Part shown: positions 1 to 4,743 of the stretch, piece after piece
How positions within the stretch are numbered: position 1 is the first letter of the stretch
Layout: every line of letters starts with the position of its first letter
Assembly: GCA_028678905.1 (NCBI GenBank)
Contig: JAJRCO010000057.1
Location: 1-6,005, forward strand
From: Methanomicrobiales archaeon
GTDB lineage: Archaea > Halobacteriota > Methanomicrobia > Methanomicrobiales > JACTUA01
Reading direction: 5' to 3'
Length of the DNA: 6,005 nt
Program-made: the position numbers and the translations under genes
Notes under the pieces: generated by a model
What the model saw: the letters and a program-made list of their open reading frames with translations, nothing else
Database searches by the model: none
Told to the model about the DNA's origin: nothing

Positions 1-662
1 GGAAGCTTCTCTATCTCTCCCCGTACTTCGATCCCTTTCTCCAGCACCCTCCGGGTGATCGCGTAGAGATCAACGAGGGTCCGATCAGAGATATTCGAGA
101 CTTCGGTCGTCGGAAGGATACCGGCCTGGAATAGGATCTCGTCGGAGTAGATGTTGCCGATACCAGCGAAAATGGATTGATTCATCAGGGCCGACTTGGT
201 AATACCCCGTCTCCCGGAAAGAAGCCGTACAAACTGTTCTTCGTTCAGCTCCAGCACATCCGGACCCAGCTCCTTCTCCAGGATGAAGGAAGATCGCGCT
301 TCCACCAGAGAAACGAATCCCAGTTTGCGGATGGTGATGTAGGCGAAATGATACCCGTTTTCCAGATCCAGGATCACCTTTGCGTACTTTGGGCGATCCG
401 ATTCGGCTTGGTAGTACTGGAATCTCCCGTCCATGCCGAAGTGAAACACGATCTCCCCACCCGTATCCAAAAGGGCAAACAGGTACTTTCCGTGCCGGGA
501 GGCCTTCTCCATGCGATGCCCTTTCACCACCCCGATAAACGTGGTCTCACCGATACCCTCCAGGATTGCCTTTTCGACGATGGTCACATCCTCGATGCGC
601 TGGTGTAGAGCGGTCGACTCCAGGTACTGCCTGAAAGTCTCAACTTCCGGTAATTCTGGCAC
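1..662 (-). CDS. Fpg/Nei-family DNA glycosylase (formamidopyrimidine-DNA glycosylase), 3' end missing
   Basis: Bifunctional DNA glycosylase/AP lyase of base-excision repair that removes oxidised purines (or pyrimidines, if Nei-like) and cuts the strand by beta/delta elimination. I translated the minus strand by hand: 220 unbroken codons from a GTG at 662-660, open at the left edge. The protein begins (M)PELPEVE, the family hallmark with catalytic Pro2 and Glu3. Lys59 in RHGKYL matches the conserved beta-strand lysine, HFGMDG (74-79) the void-filling Met loop, and IRKLGF (111-116) the Arg/Phe insertion loop. The helix-two-turn-helix is AGIGNIYSDEIL (166-177). Family members run about 260-290 residues, so the missing end should carry the C-terminal zinc finger, if there is one. 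The GTG start is chosen because Pro2 must follow the initiator and GAGGTG (675-670) sits 7 nt upstream. Fpg versus Nei specificity cannot be settled here. Confidence 0.93.
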   Translation of the reverse strand, partial: MPELPEVETFRQYLESTALHQRIEDVTIVEKAILEGIGETTFIGVVKGHRMEKASRHGKYLFALLDTGGEIVFHFGMDGRFQYYQAESDRPKYAKVILDLENGYHFAYITIRKLGFVSLVEARSSFILEKELGPDVLELNEEQFVRLLSGRRGITKSALMNQSIFAGIGNIYSDEILFQAGILPTTEVSNISDRTLVDLYAITRRVLEKGIEVRGEIEKL

Positions 663-927
663 CCATATTCACCTCAAATGGTATTTTATGGCGGAGCCCG
701 ACAAAGATGTTCGGCGGCACGGAATATCCGGACTTGCCACCCGAAGGTGCAAATGTTTCTTTTGGCAGGAAGTTCCTGATACTTACCATCCCCAGCAGTT
801 TCCTTGGTAATCCAGAATTTTACTCGAAGGCCACGGCTCGGACCGGCATGACAGAGCGGGAACGTTCGATATCACCGAAGGTTCCAAAGCTCAGCAGCCC
901 GGTATGTTCCTTCTTATTGCGATTCCT
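663..927. other. Spacer between glycosylase and coiled-coil genes; one open minus frame, no firm gene
   Basis: No recognised gene. On the minus strand the frame in phase with the coiled-coil gene has only two stops between 930 and 643: its own TAG (930-928) and a TAA (822-820). It then stops at TGA 642-640. Between TAG and TAA are 35 sense codons. After the TAA, an ATG at 789 opens a 49-residue ORF (789-640) that overlaps the first 23 nt of the glycosylase gene in another frame. It has only GGGG touching the ATG as a ribosome site. The plus strand also has an overlapping open frame (707-931), so this openness may just reflect base composition. A TATA-like CCATAAAATACC (691-680) could serve the glycosylase, though its predicted start site would fall almost on the GTG. 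Confidence 0.4.
670..675 (-). promoter_or_regulatory. Ribosome binding site fixing the GTG start of the glycosylase
   Basis: The minus strand reads GAGGTG, then 7 nt, then the GTG at 662. An ATG lies 2 nt upstream of that GTG in another frame, so without this reading the gene start would be missed. Pro2-Glu3 directly after the GTG confirms the choice. Confidence 0.7.
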
Positions 928-1206
928 CTAGAACCGGGAGCGGGCCTGCTTGAAGGCGTTCTTCAATTCCTCCATCGCCTTGTCTATTCCGGCGGACATA
1001 TCTTTCGCGGCTTCTTTTCCGGACTTGGCCAGGCTGTCCAGTTTTTTCTGGAGTTCTTTGTGATTTTCTTTGTACTTTTCCAGGTTCTTGTTCAATTCTG
1101 CCTGCGCCTTGGCACCCTTCTCTTTCGCCTGTTTCTGAAGTTTGAGAATCTCGTCATCCATCTCTTTAATCTTGGCGTTGATCTGTTTCAGGTAGTCTTC
1201 GGTCAT
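928..1206 (-). CDS. Small charged coiled-coil protein, resembling sll1863-family stress-response proteins
   Basis: A 92-residue cytosolic protein without signal peptide or membrane segment. It is almost entirely helical: residues 4-62 show heptad-like spacing of I/L/M (LKQINAKIKEMDDEILKLQ), with very high Lys/Glu content and no Cys, Pro or Trp. A small alanine-rich tail follows and ends in QARSRF. This layout, a Lys/Glu coiled coil then a D.x.G.x.A.x.x.L-type helix and a terminal A.SRF, is what I recall of short archaeal and cyanobacterial coiled-coil proteins annotated as sll1863-family stress-response proteins. That is recall, not a search. Molecular function is unknown; oligomerisation is an inference. 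ATG 1206 is the only good start: no Shine-Dalgarno precedes it, but a TATA box at the right distance suggests a leaderless mRNA. The stop is TAG and its frame stays open for 35 more codons. Confidence 0.85.
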   Translation of the reverse strand: MTEDYLKQINAKIKEMDDEILKLQKQAKEKGAKAQAELNKNLEKYKENHKELQKKLDSLAKSGKEAAKDMSAGIDKAMEELKNAFKQARSRF

Positions 1207-1226
1207 GGCAAAGGGAATTGCGAACC

Positions 1227-1240
1227 TATAATATATAATT
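1227..1240 (-). promoter_or_regulatory. TATA box for a probably leaderless coiled-coil gene transcript
   Basis: The minus strand reads AATTATATATTATA from 1240 to 1227, close to the archaeal TATA consensus, with an A-rich AACAA just upstream as a possible BRE. The usual 22-27 nt to the start site places transcription initiation about 1207-1212. That is within a few bases of the ATG at 1206, and it fits the lack of any Shine-Dalgarno there. Confidence 0.6.
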
Positions 1241-1281
1241 AATTGTTGCTGGAAATCGAGGATCCCATGAAATCGAGGGAT

Positions 1282-1316
1282 ACTTATTAATAGATACTTG
1301 GGAATTGAGCAAGTAT
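1282..1316 (+). promoter_or_regulatory. Candidate promoter and operator of the lyase gene
   Basis: ACTTATTAATAG (about 1282-1292) is a TATA-like element. It is followed by a perfect 7-bp inverted repeat, ATACTTG (1294-1300) and CAAGTAT (1310-1316), separated by 9 bp. The repeat covers the stretch between TATA and the expected start site (about 1311-1315), where an archaeal repressor would be expected to bind. Just upstream, GAAATCGAGG occurs twice (1252-1261 and 1269-1278), 17 bp apart. The element lies in the divergent region shared with the coiled-coil gene. Confidence 0.35.
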
Positions 1317-1466
1317 GGTTCTTGAAAATGGCCCGCTTGAGGAATCCTCTCCTGCCGAGGTAAAATGGCCCGTCTTAATGCAGAAATCACCTGCCCGGCA
1401 GATCGGGGTCCGCCGAATGGGATTCCCTTTTTTTACCTTCCCTTGCGCAGGAGGAGGATCCATGAT
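1317..1466 (+). promoter_or_regulatory. Possible structured 5' leader of the lyase gene with SD-complementary segment and short uORF
   Basis: If transcription starts near 1313, the mRNA has a leader of about 150 nt. It contains an 11-codon ORF (1328-1363, MARLRNPLLPR). AAAATGGCCCG is directly repeated at 1325-1335 and 1362-1372. CTGCCCGGCAG (1391-1401) is palindromic, and a run of seven T (1428-1434) comes just before the ribosome site. Positions 1344-1355 can pair with 1447-1459, forming 12 bp with one bulged G and burying the GGAGG at 1453-1457. GAGG at 1339-1342 or 1357-1360 could instead pair with CCTC (1346-1349) and free the ribosome site. No known riboswitch class is recognised. Confidence 0.35.
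1451..1459 (+). promoter_or_regulatory. Ribosome binding site fixing the lyase start at 1467
   Basis: GAGGAGGAT contains GGAGG at 1453-1457, 9 nt before ATG 1467. The nearer ATG at 1462 reads ATG-ATA-TGA and is dead. An in-frame ATG at 1365 would add 34 residues of non-conserved, arginine- and proline-rich sequence, so it is rejected. Confidence 0.75.
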
Positions 1467-2864
1467 ATGAGGACGGAACGAGATTCTCTGGGAACTAGGG
1501 AGATTCCCGATGAGGCCTGGTACGGGGTGGAAACAGTGCGGGCCCTGGAAAATTTTCCGGTCAGCGGAATCCGGGCCCGCCCGGAGTTCGTCCGTTCTTA
1601 TGTTCTGGTCAAAAAGGCCGCTGCCCTCGCCAATATGGAACTGGGAGCACTTGAGACGCGAAAAGGGGAGGCTATCGTCAGGGCCGCAGATGAGGTCCTG
1701 GGGGGCCGGCTGTCCGATCAGTTTCCGGTCGACGTTTTCCAGGCCGGCGCCGGCACCTCCTTTCACATGAATGTTAATGAGGTGCTTGCGAACCGTGCGC
1801 TAGAACTGCTGGGACGGGAGAAGGGCGACTACGCATATCTGAGTCCCCACGACCATGTTAACCGATCGCAGTCTACCAACGATACCTTTCCTACTGCTAC
1901 CCATCTCTCCCTGATGGAGGCGACAGATCGTCTGCTTTCTGTGTTAGAGGCACTCATCTCTGCCGTTAATCGTAAGGCTGCAGAATTCCAGTCTGTCCCG
2001 AAATCCGGCCGGACGCATCTGATGGATGCCCTGCCGGTGACTCTGGGCGATGAATTCGCAGCATACGCGACTGCGCTGGCCCGATGCGCAGGCGACATCC
2101 GGGAGAAAAGAAATGACCTTCTCGAGGTAGCTCTCGGCAGTACCGCCACCGGAACCGGGGCCATCGCTCCACCTGGCTACCGGGAGCGGGTCCTGATGCA
2201 CCTCTCCCATCTGACCTCTCTTCCGCTCAGGCCCGCCAGGAACAGTTTTGAGGCCCTGCAGAGCAGATCTCGCGTTGCAGCCCTCTCGGCAGCGCTTCGC
2301 GGGCTTGCCCTGGAACTGGGGCGGATCGCCAATGATCTGCGTCTCCTGGGATCCGGACCAGTCAGCGGATTTGCTGATGTCTCGCTCCCCACGGTACAGC
2401 CGGGCTCCTCCATCATGCCCGGTAAGGCGAACCCGGTGATGGCAGAGTGTCTGAACATGATCTGCTTCCAGGTGATCGGGAACGATACTGTTGTTGCCCT
2501 GGCTACCCAGGCAGGGCAGCTCGAACTGAATGTGATGACACCAATCATGACCTACGATACACTGGAGTCTCTCCGCTATCTATCCAATTTTCTCCCGGAA
2601 TTCCAGAGAAGGTGTATCGTGGGCATCGAAGCCCAGCGAAATCATCTGATCGAAGTCCTGGAAAGGAATTCGTCCCTGGTAACCCTTCTTACTCCCCGCA
2701 TCGGATATCTGCTTGCAGCGGAGATCGCACAGGAAGCGGCGGAAAAAGGAACCCCGGTTCCGCGCCTGGTAGTGGAAAGGGGAATCATGACCGAGCAGGA
2801 GGCGAAAGAATTCTTCGATCTTCTTCCTATTGCCCAGAGCAGGTACCGCACACCGGAGACATGA
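1467..2864 (+). CDS. aspA: Aspartate ammonia-lyase (class II aspartase/fumarase family)
   Basis: Catalyses the reversible conversion of L-aspartate to fumarate and ammonia; soluble, expected homotetramer. At 465 residues it matches the family's usual 460-480. It opens with RTERDSLGTREIPDEAWYG, the standard aspartase N-terminus. The superfamily signature GSSIMPGKAN (313-322) carries the loop serine S314, K320 and N322. Other active-site matches, four residues lower than in Bacillus aspartase numbering as I recall it, are T97 (QAGAGTS), S136-T137-N138 (SQSTND), and T183-H184 (GRTHL). The STN triplet favours aspartase; fumarase C usually has SSN. The C-terminal LTPRIGYLLAAEIAQEA also fits aspartase. 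Departures include SFHMN where STNMN is usual, DHVN for DDVN, and STATGTGAIAPPGY in the second conserved loop, so it is somewhat divergent. The start is ATG 1467 because GGAGG lies 9 nt upstream and homology begins there. Class II fumarase remains the alternative. Confidence 0.85.
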   Translation: MRTERDSLGTREIPDEAWYGVETVRALENFPVSGIRARPEFVRSYVLVKKAAALANMELGALETRKGEAIVRAADEVLGGRLSDQFPVDVFQAGAGTSFHMNVNEVLANRALELLGREKGDYAYLSPHDHVNRSQSTNDTFPTATHLSLMEATDRLLSVLEALISAVNRKAAEFQSVPKSGRTHLMDALPVTLGDEFAAYATALARCAGDIREKRNDLLEVALGSTATGTGAIAPPGYRERVLMHLSHLTSLPLRPARNSFEALQSRSRVAALSAALRGLALELGRIANDLRLLGSGPVSGFADVSLPTVQPGSSIMPGKANPVMAECLNMICFQVIGNDTVVALATQAGQLELNVMTPIMTYDTLESLRYLSNFLPEFQRRCIVGIEAQRNHLIEVLERNSSLVTLLTPRIGYLLAAEIAQEAAEKGTPVPRLVVERGIMTEQEAKEFFDLLPIAQSRYRTPET

Positions 2865-2905
2865 TTCGTGGAGTGTTTCATCAGATGGGATCCATGCTCT
2901 GACCT

Positions 2906-3025
2906 CTAATGATGATTCGAAGGACCAGGTCCGGACAGACTGAGCTCTGAACGAACTTGAGCCCCGGATTGTAGATCAGATACCCGGTCCATTCGACTAC
3001 CAACGGTTTAGGGGACCATCATTAG
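2906..3025. repeat. Inverted repeats in the lyase-transporter spacer
   Basis: CTAATGATG (2906-2914) and CATCATTAG (3017-3025) are perfect 9-bp inverted copies with 102 bp between them. Just inside the left arm are two overlapping palindromes, GGACCAGGTCC (2922-2932) and GTCCGGAC (2929-2936). No T run follows, so an ordinary terminator for the lyase gene is not evident. The arms might close a long stem around the start of the small reading frame, or be chance. Confidence 0.3.
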
Positions 3026-3141
3026 ATATAGACGATATTCGCTGCGGGAAAATTCTGTTTAAGGGTTATTCAGAGTCGGCCAGAGAAAGAATCTTAAGGG
3101 ACCTGTATCTAATGCAGCGTCATCCGCAGGGCAACGCATGA
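2944..3141 (+). pseudogene. Small reading frame without a normal start, ending ATGA-coupled to the transporter gene
   Basis: After a TGA at 2941-2943 the frame is open for 65 codons to TGA 3139-3141, and that stop overlaps the transporter's ATG as ATGA. The peptide is soluble and charged, with segments such as EPRIVDQIPGPFDYQRFRG and SESARERILRDLYLMQRHP; I do not recognise a family. It contains no in-frame GTG or TTG, and its only ATG (3112) would leave nine residues. In the neighbouring frame, ATG-ATG at 2909 opens 13 codons ending GAG-CTC-TGA at 2950. A -1 shift at CTC/CTG (2945-2949) would join it to this frame as about 78 residues. So it may be a gene broken by one lost base, a programmed frameshift, a sequencing error, or a chance open frame. 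The tight ATGA junction argues against pure chance. Confidence 0.4.
3021..3032 (+). promoter_or_regulatory. Possible TATA box for the transporter operon
   Basis: ATTAGATATAGA is TATA-like. It would start transcription near 3050, giving a leader of about 88 nt before ATG 3138. It lies inside the small reading frame described above; if this is the operon promoter, that frame would not be translated whole from this mRNA. AT content alone could explain it. Confidence 0.25.
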
Positions 3142-3965
3142 TCTCGTTTGATACCGTCTTCCTGACAGCGATCGTGGCAGGATTGTTCGGGGCCCTCACC
3201 GGTCTGGGAGGAGGGACGGTAATGGTGCCGGTCCTTACCTATATAGGCGTGGATATCAAGATCGCGATCGCCGCGAGTATGATCTCCATCATCGCCACCT
3301 CCTGTAGCTCTGCCGCCATCTACGTGCGTGAGCGTATCGTCAATCTGAAACTAGGGATGTACATGGAGATGTTCACCATCGTGGGGTCACTGATCGGTGC
3401 GACCCTTACGCTGCTTTCCGGTTCACATATTCTCTTCATCGCGTTTGGGGGGGTTCTGATCGCGTCAGGAATCGCGGTAGCGTTTAAGGAAAGAAAGCGC
3501 CAGGAACAGACCGTGCTGTTGAAAGATGCATTTACAAAGGCCCTGGTGATAACGTGCTCCTACGAAGATAGGGCGGAAAAGCGACGTGTACTGTACTGTC
3601 CCAACCGATCGAAGGAGGGGGGGCCGTTGATGATCCTTGCCGGGGTCGTCTCCGGCCTGCTGGGGATCGGCGCCGGGGCGTTCAATGTGCTGATCCAGGA
3701 TCTGGTGATGGGAATCCCTACCAAAGCATCCACCTCCACAAGCAATCTGATCATCGGCGTAACCGCGCTCGCCGGATCGAGCGTCTACCTCGCGGCGGGG
3801 CTGATAGACCCTACCCTCGCTGTCCCCATCATCCTGGGTGTTTCCGTGGGGGCCTTCGCGGGAACCGCCATCCTGGTGCGGTTGACCAACAAGGCGGTGC
3901 GCCGCTATTTTGTGGTGGTAGTGATTCTGATTGGACTGGATATGATCCGGAGGGGTGTGTTTTGA
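3138..3965 (+). CDS. TauE/SafE-family membrane transporter (sulfite/anion exporter type)
   Basis: A 275-residue integral membrane protein of the TauE/SafE (COG0730) family, whose characterised members move sulfite, sulfoacetate or related organic and sulfur anions. It shows the family's inverted two-half design. The first half carries FGALTGLGGGTVMVP (17-31) in the first membrane segment, and the second repeats it as GLLGIGAGAFNVLIQ (173-187) followed by IPTKASTSTSNLIIG (193-207). About eight hydrophobic segments lie near 5-34, 42-63, 73-94, 98-116, 164-187, 201-221, 227-248 and 256-272. A hydrophilic loop (117-162) links the halves and holds C140 and C154. The ATG overlaps an upstream stop as ATGA; its own ribosome site is weak (AGGG, 3128-3131), suggesting translational coupling. 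The next gene is DUF1634, a common partner of this family. Substrate cannot be read from sequence. Confidence 0.9.
   Translation: MISFDTVFLTAIVAGLFGALTGLGGGTVMVPVLTYIGVDIKIAIAASMISIIATSCSSAAIYVRERIVNLKLGMYMEMFTIVGSLIGATLTLLSGSHILFIAFGGVLIASGIAVAFKERKRQEQTVLLKDAFTKALVITCSYEDRAEKRRVLYCPNRSKEGGPLMILAGVVSGLLGIGAGAFNVLIQDLVMGIPTKASTSTSNLIIGVTALAGSSVYLAAGLIDPTLAVPIILGVSVGAFAGTAILVRLTNKAVRRYFVVVVILIGLDMIRRGVF
3949..3956 (+). promoter_or_regulatory. Ribosome binding site supporting the TTG start of the DUF1634 gene
   Basis: GGAGGGGT lies inside the last codons of the transporter gene, with 8 nt between GGAGG and TTG 3962. This makes TTG the likely start over the in-frame ATG at residue 10, which has no comparable site. 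Confidence 0.7.
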
Positions 3966-4333
3966 AATCGCCGCCATGGGACCTGGATATGCTGGTGGAG
4001 GTGATACTACTCGCCGGTCTGATCCTGGCCATCTCCCTGATTATCACCAGCCTAGTCTGGCAGTGGATCCTGACCGGCACCTTCGGAGTTTTTCCCGCGA
4101 TCGCTGCCATGAATCTGCTGGAATATTCTATCTATACACTCCGGAACGCTACGGTGGAGGGAATGGGCCCTGCCGCACTGGCAAACAGCGGCATCGCGGT
4201 GCTCCTGTTCACACCGTTTGTACGGGTGCTCGCTTCGGTCATCTTTTTTGGGATCCGGGAACATAACCGCATCTACACCGCGTTCACCGGCTTTGTCCTG
4301 GTAATCCTGGGAATAGTCCTTTTCGGGCTCTAA
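3962..4333 (+). CDS. DUF1634 membrane protein, partner of the TauE/SafE transporter
   Basis: A 123-residue membrane protein of the DUF1634 family, which often sits next to TauE/SafE transporters; its molecular role is not established, and an accessory subunit is the natural inference. Three hydrophobic segments are visible at about 11-35, 76-97 and 105-123. The family-like stretch runs from SGIAVLLFTPFVRVLASVIFF (76-96) to REHNRIY (99-105), close to the usual TPxxRVxxS...(D/N)RxY pattern. Between the first two segments is an extra-membrane region (36-75) with no Cys. The start TTG overlaps the transporter stop by 4 nt (TTGA), with a strong ribosome site 8 nt upstream inside the transporter gene, so the two are surely co-translated. 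No clear terminator follows directly. Confidence 0.85.
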   Translation: MKSPPWDLDMLVEVILLAGLILAISLIITSLVWQWILTGTFGVFPAIAAMNLLEYSIYTLRNATVEGMGPAALANSGIAVLLFTPFVRVLASVIFFGIREHNRIYTAFTGFVLVILGIVLFGL

Positions 4334-4440
4334 AGAGAAATCGAAAGGATTCACGGTCACCCAGCCATCGCAAATAAGCAATCACCACCAATCTCCCGAT
4401 CAAATTCTCTCTGCCGTACTGATCGCGATCTGGAGTAATC

Positions 4441-4452
4441 TTCATATATGAA
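4441..4452. promoter_or_regulatory. 12-bp AT-rich palindrome TTCATATATGAA, possible TATA box or operator
   Basis: A perfect 12-bp palindrome. As an archaeal TATA element on the plus strand it would start transcription near 4470, at the base of the first hairpin described below. It also contains the ATG (4448) of a 55-codon ORF, and the two readings are mutually awkward. GATCGCGATC, a perfect 10-bp palindrome, lies upstream at 4421-4430. Confidence 0.35.
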
Positions 4453-4615
4453 AAAAGGCTTGCAAAGAGGCGGTGGAGGTTGCTCTTACATGCCGCCTCT
4501 GCCTCAACTGTTCTATATATTCCGGGTGAGGGAAGTGCGGACCCTTGCCCGGGATTTTGCTCCTGAAAAACAGCTTCCAGCGATCGCAAAGGATTCGGCA
4601 GAAAATACAGCTTGA
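4448..4615 (+). CDS. Possible small protein of 55 residues, unrecognised
   Basis: ATG 4448 opens 55 codons ending at TGA 4613-4615. The predicted product starts MKKGLQRGGGGCSYMPP, has a short hydrophobic patch LFYIF (21-25), then a basic/acidic second half (RVREVRTLARDFAPEKQ). No family is recognised. A GGAG at 4432-4435 stands 12 nt before the ATG, longer than the ribosome sites of the firm genes here. The same bases form two strong hairpins, so the segment may be a structured RNA instead. Weak support overall: one short ORF, poor spacing, and an overlapping minus-strand open frame (4284-4589) that I regard as chance. Confidence 0.3.
   Translation: MKKGLQRGGGGCSYMPPLPQLFYIFRVREVRTLARDFAPEKQLPAIAKDSAENTA
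4466..4558 (+). ncRNA. Two tandem hairpins, possible structured RNA or transcription terminator
   Basis: Hairpin 1 pairs AGAGGCGG (4466-4473) with CCGCCTCT (4493-4500), perfectly over 8 bp, and can add two wobble pairs inward. Hairpin 2 pairs 4519-4532 (ATTCCGGGTGAGGG) with 4542-4555 (CCCTTGCCCGGGAT), 14 continuous pairs including three G-U, closing a 9-nt loop. It is followed by TTTT (4555-4558), the first T of which closes the stem. Hairpin 2 with its short T run could terminate the transporter-DUF1634 transcript. Together they could be a small RNA starting from the TATA-like palindrome at 4441. No known RNA family is recognised. The stems were found by eye, without energy calculation. Confidence 0.35.
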
Positions 4616-4699
4616 ATGATCGATACCTGCGGGTGGATATGGGATTACTGTAGAATCACCCGAATATTGGATTATAACAAATTTATGCGTGCGTTTTTA

Positions 4700-4727
4700 G
4701 TAATTCATTCGTTATTACGATTTTTTT
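4700..4727 (+). terminator. Possible terminator: AT hairpin followed by seven T
   Basis: GTAAT (4700-4704) pairs with ATTAC (4714-4718) around a 9-nt loop, and TTTTTTT follows at 4721-4727. TTTTT also occurs just upstream (about 4694-4698). Archaeal RNA polymerase stops at T-rich tracts even without stable hairpins, so this could end transcription coming from the DUF1634 or 4448 region. The stem itself is weak. Confidence 0.35.
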
Positions 4728-4732
4728 CATTC

Positions 4733-4743
4733 ACTATATATAT
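4733..4743 (+). promoter_or_regulatory. TATA-like box with no obvious downstream gene
   Basis: ACTATATATAT fits the archaeal TATA consensus well and would start transcription near 4760-4765. The next firm gene begins at 5017, so it would imply a leader of about 250 nt, a small RNA, or a micro-ORF transcript. Confidence 0.3.

Noticed and set aside
177..608. Plus-strand open frames over the glycosylase (177-608, 511-810)
   Set aside because: They are antisense to an unbroken Fpg frame with all catalytic motifs, and neither shows a recognisable domain.
820..930. Pyrrolysine-type read-through of the coiled-coil TAG
   Set aside because: The protein is already full length for its family at RSRF, the extension has no known domain, no pyrrolysine gene is in the window, and a 35-codon open frame is not rare at this base composition.
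904..1242. Plus-strand 112-codon frame rich in Phe/Leu
   Set aside because: It is the antisense shadow of the Lys/Glu-rich coiled coil; AAG/GAA codons on one strand read as CTT/TTC on the other.
1365..1466. Upstream extension of the lyase from ATG 1365 (34 extra residues)
   Set aside because: The extension is not family-like, its GAGG is only 4 nt from the ATG, and GGAGG before ATG 1467 plus the standard aspartase N-terminus fix the later start.
1467..2864. Class II fumarase call for the lyase
   Set aside because: The SQSTND triplet, QAGAGTS and the C-terminal LTPRIGY region fit aspartase better, but the families share a catalytic set, so this is only a preference.
4284..4589. Minus-strand 101-codon frame
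   Set aside because: It overlaps the end of the DUF1634 gene, has no ribosome site I can see and no recognisable domain.
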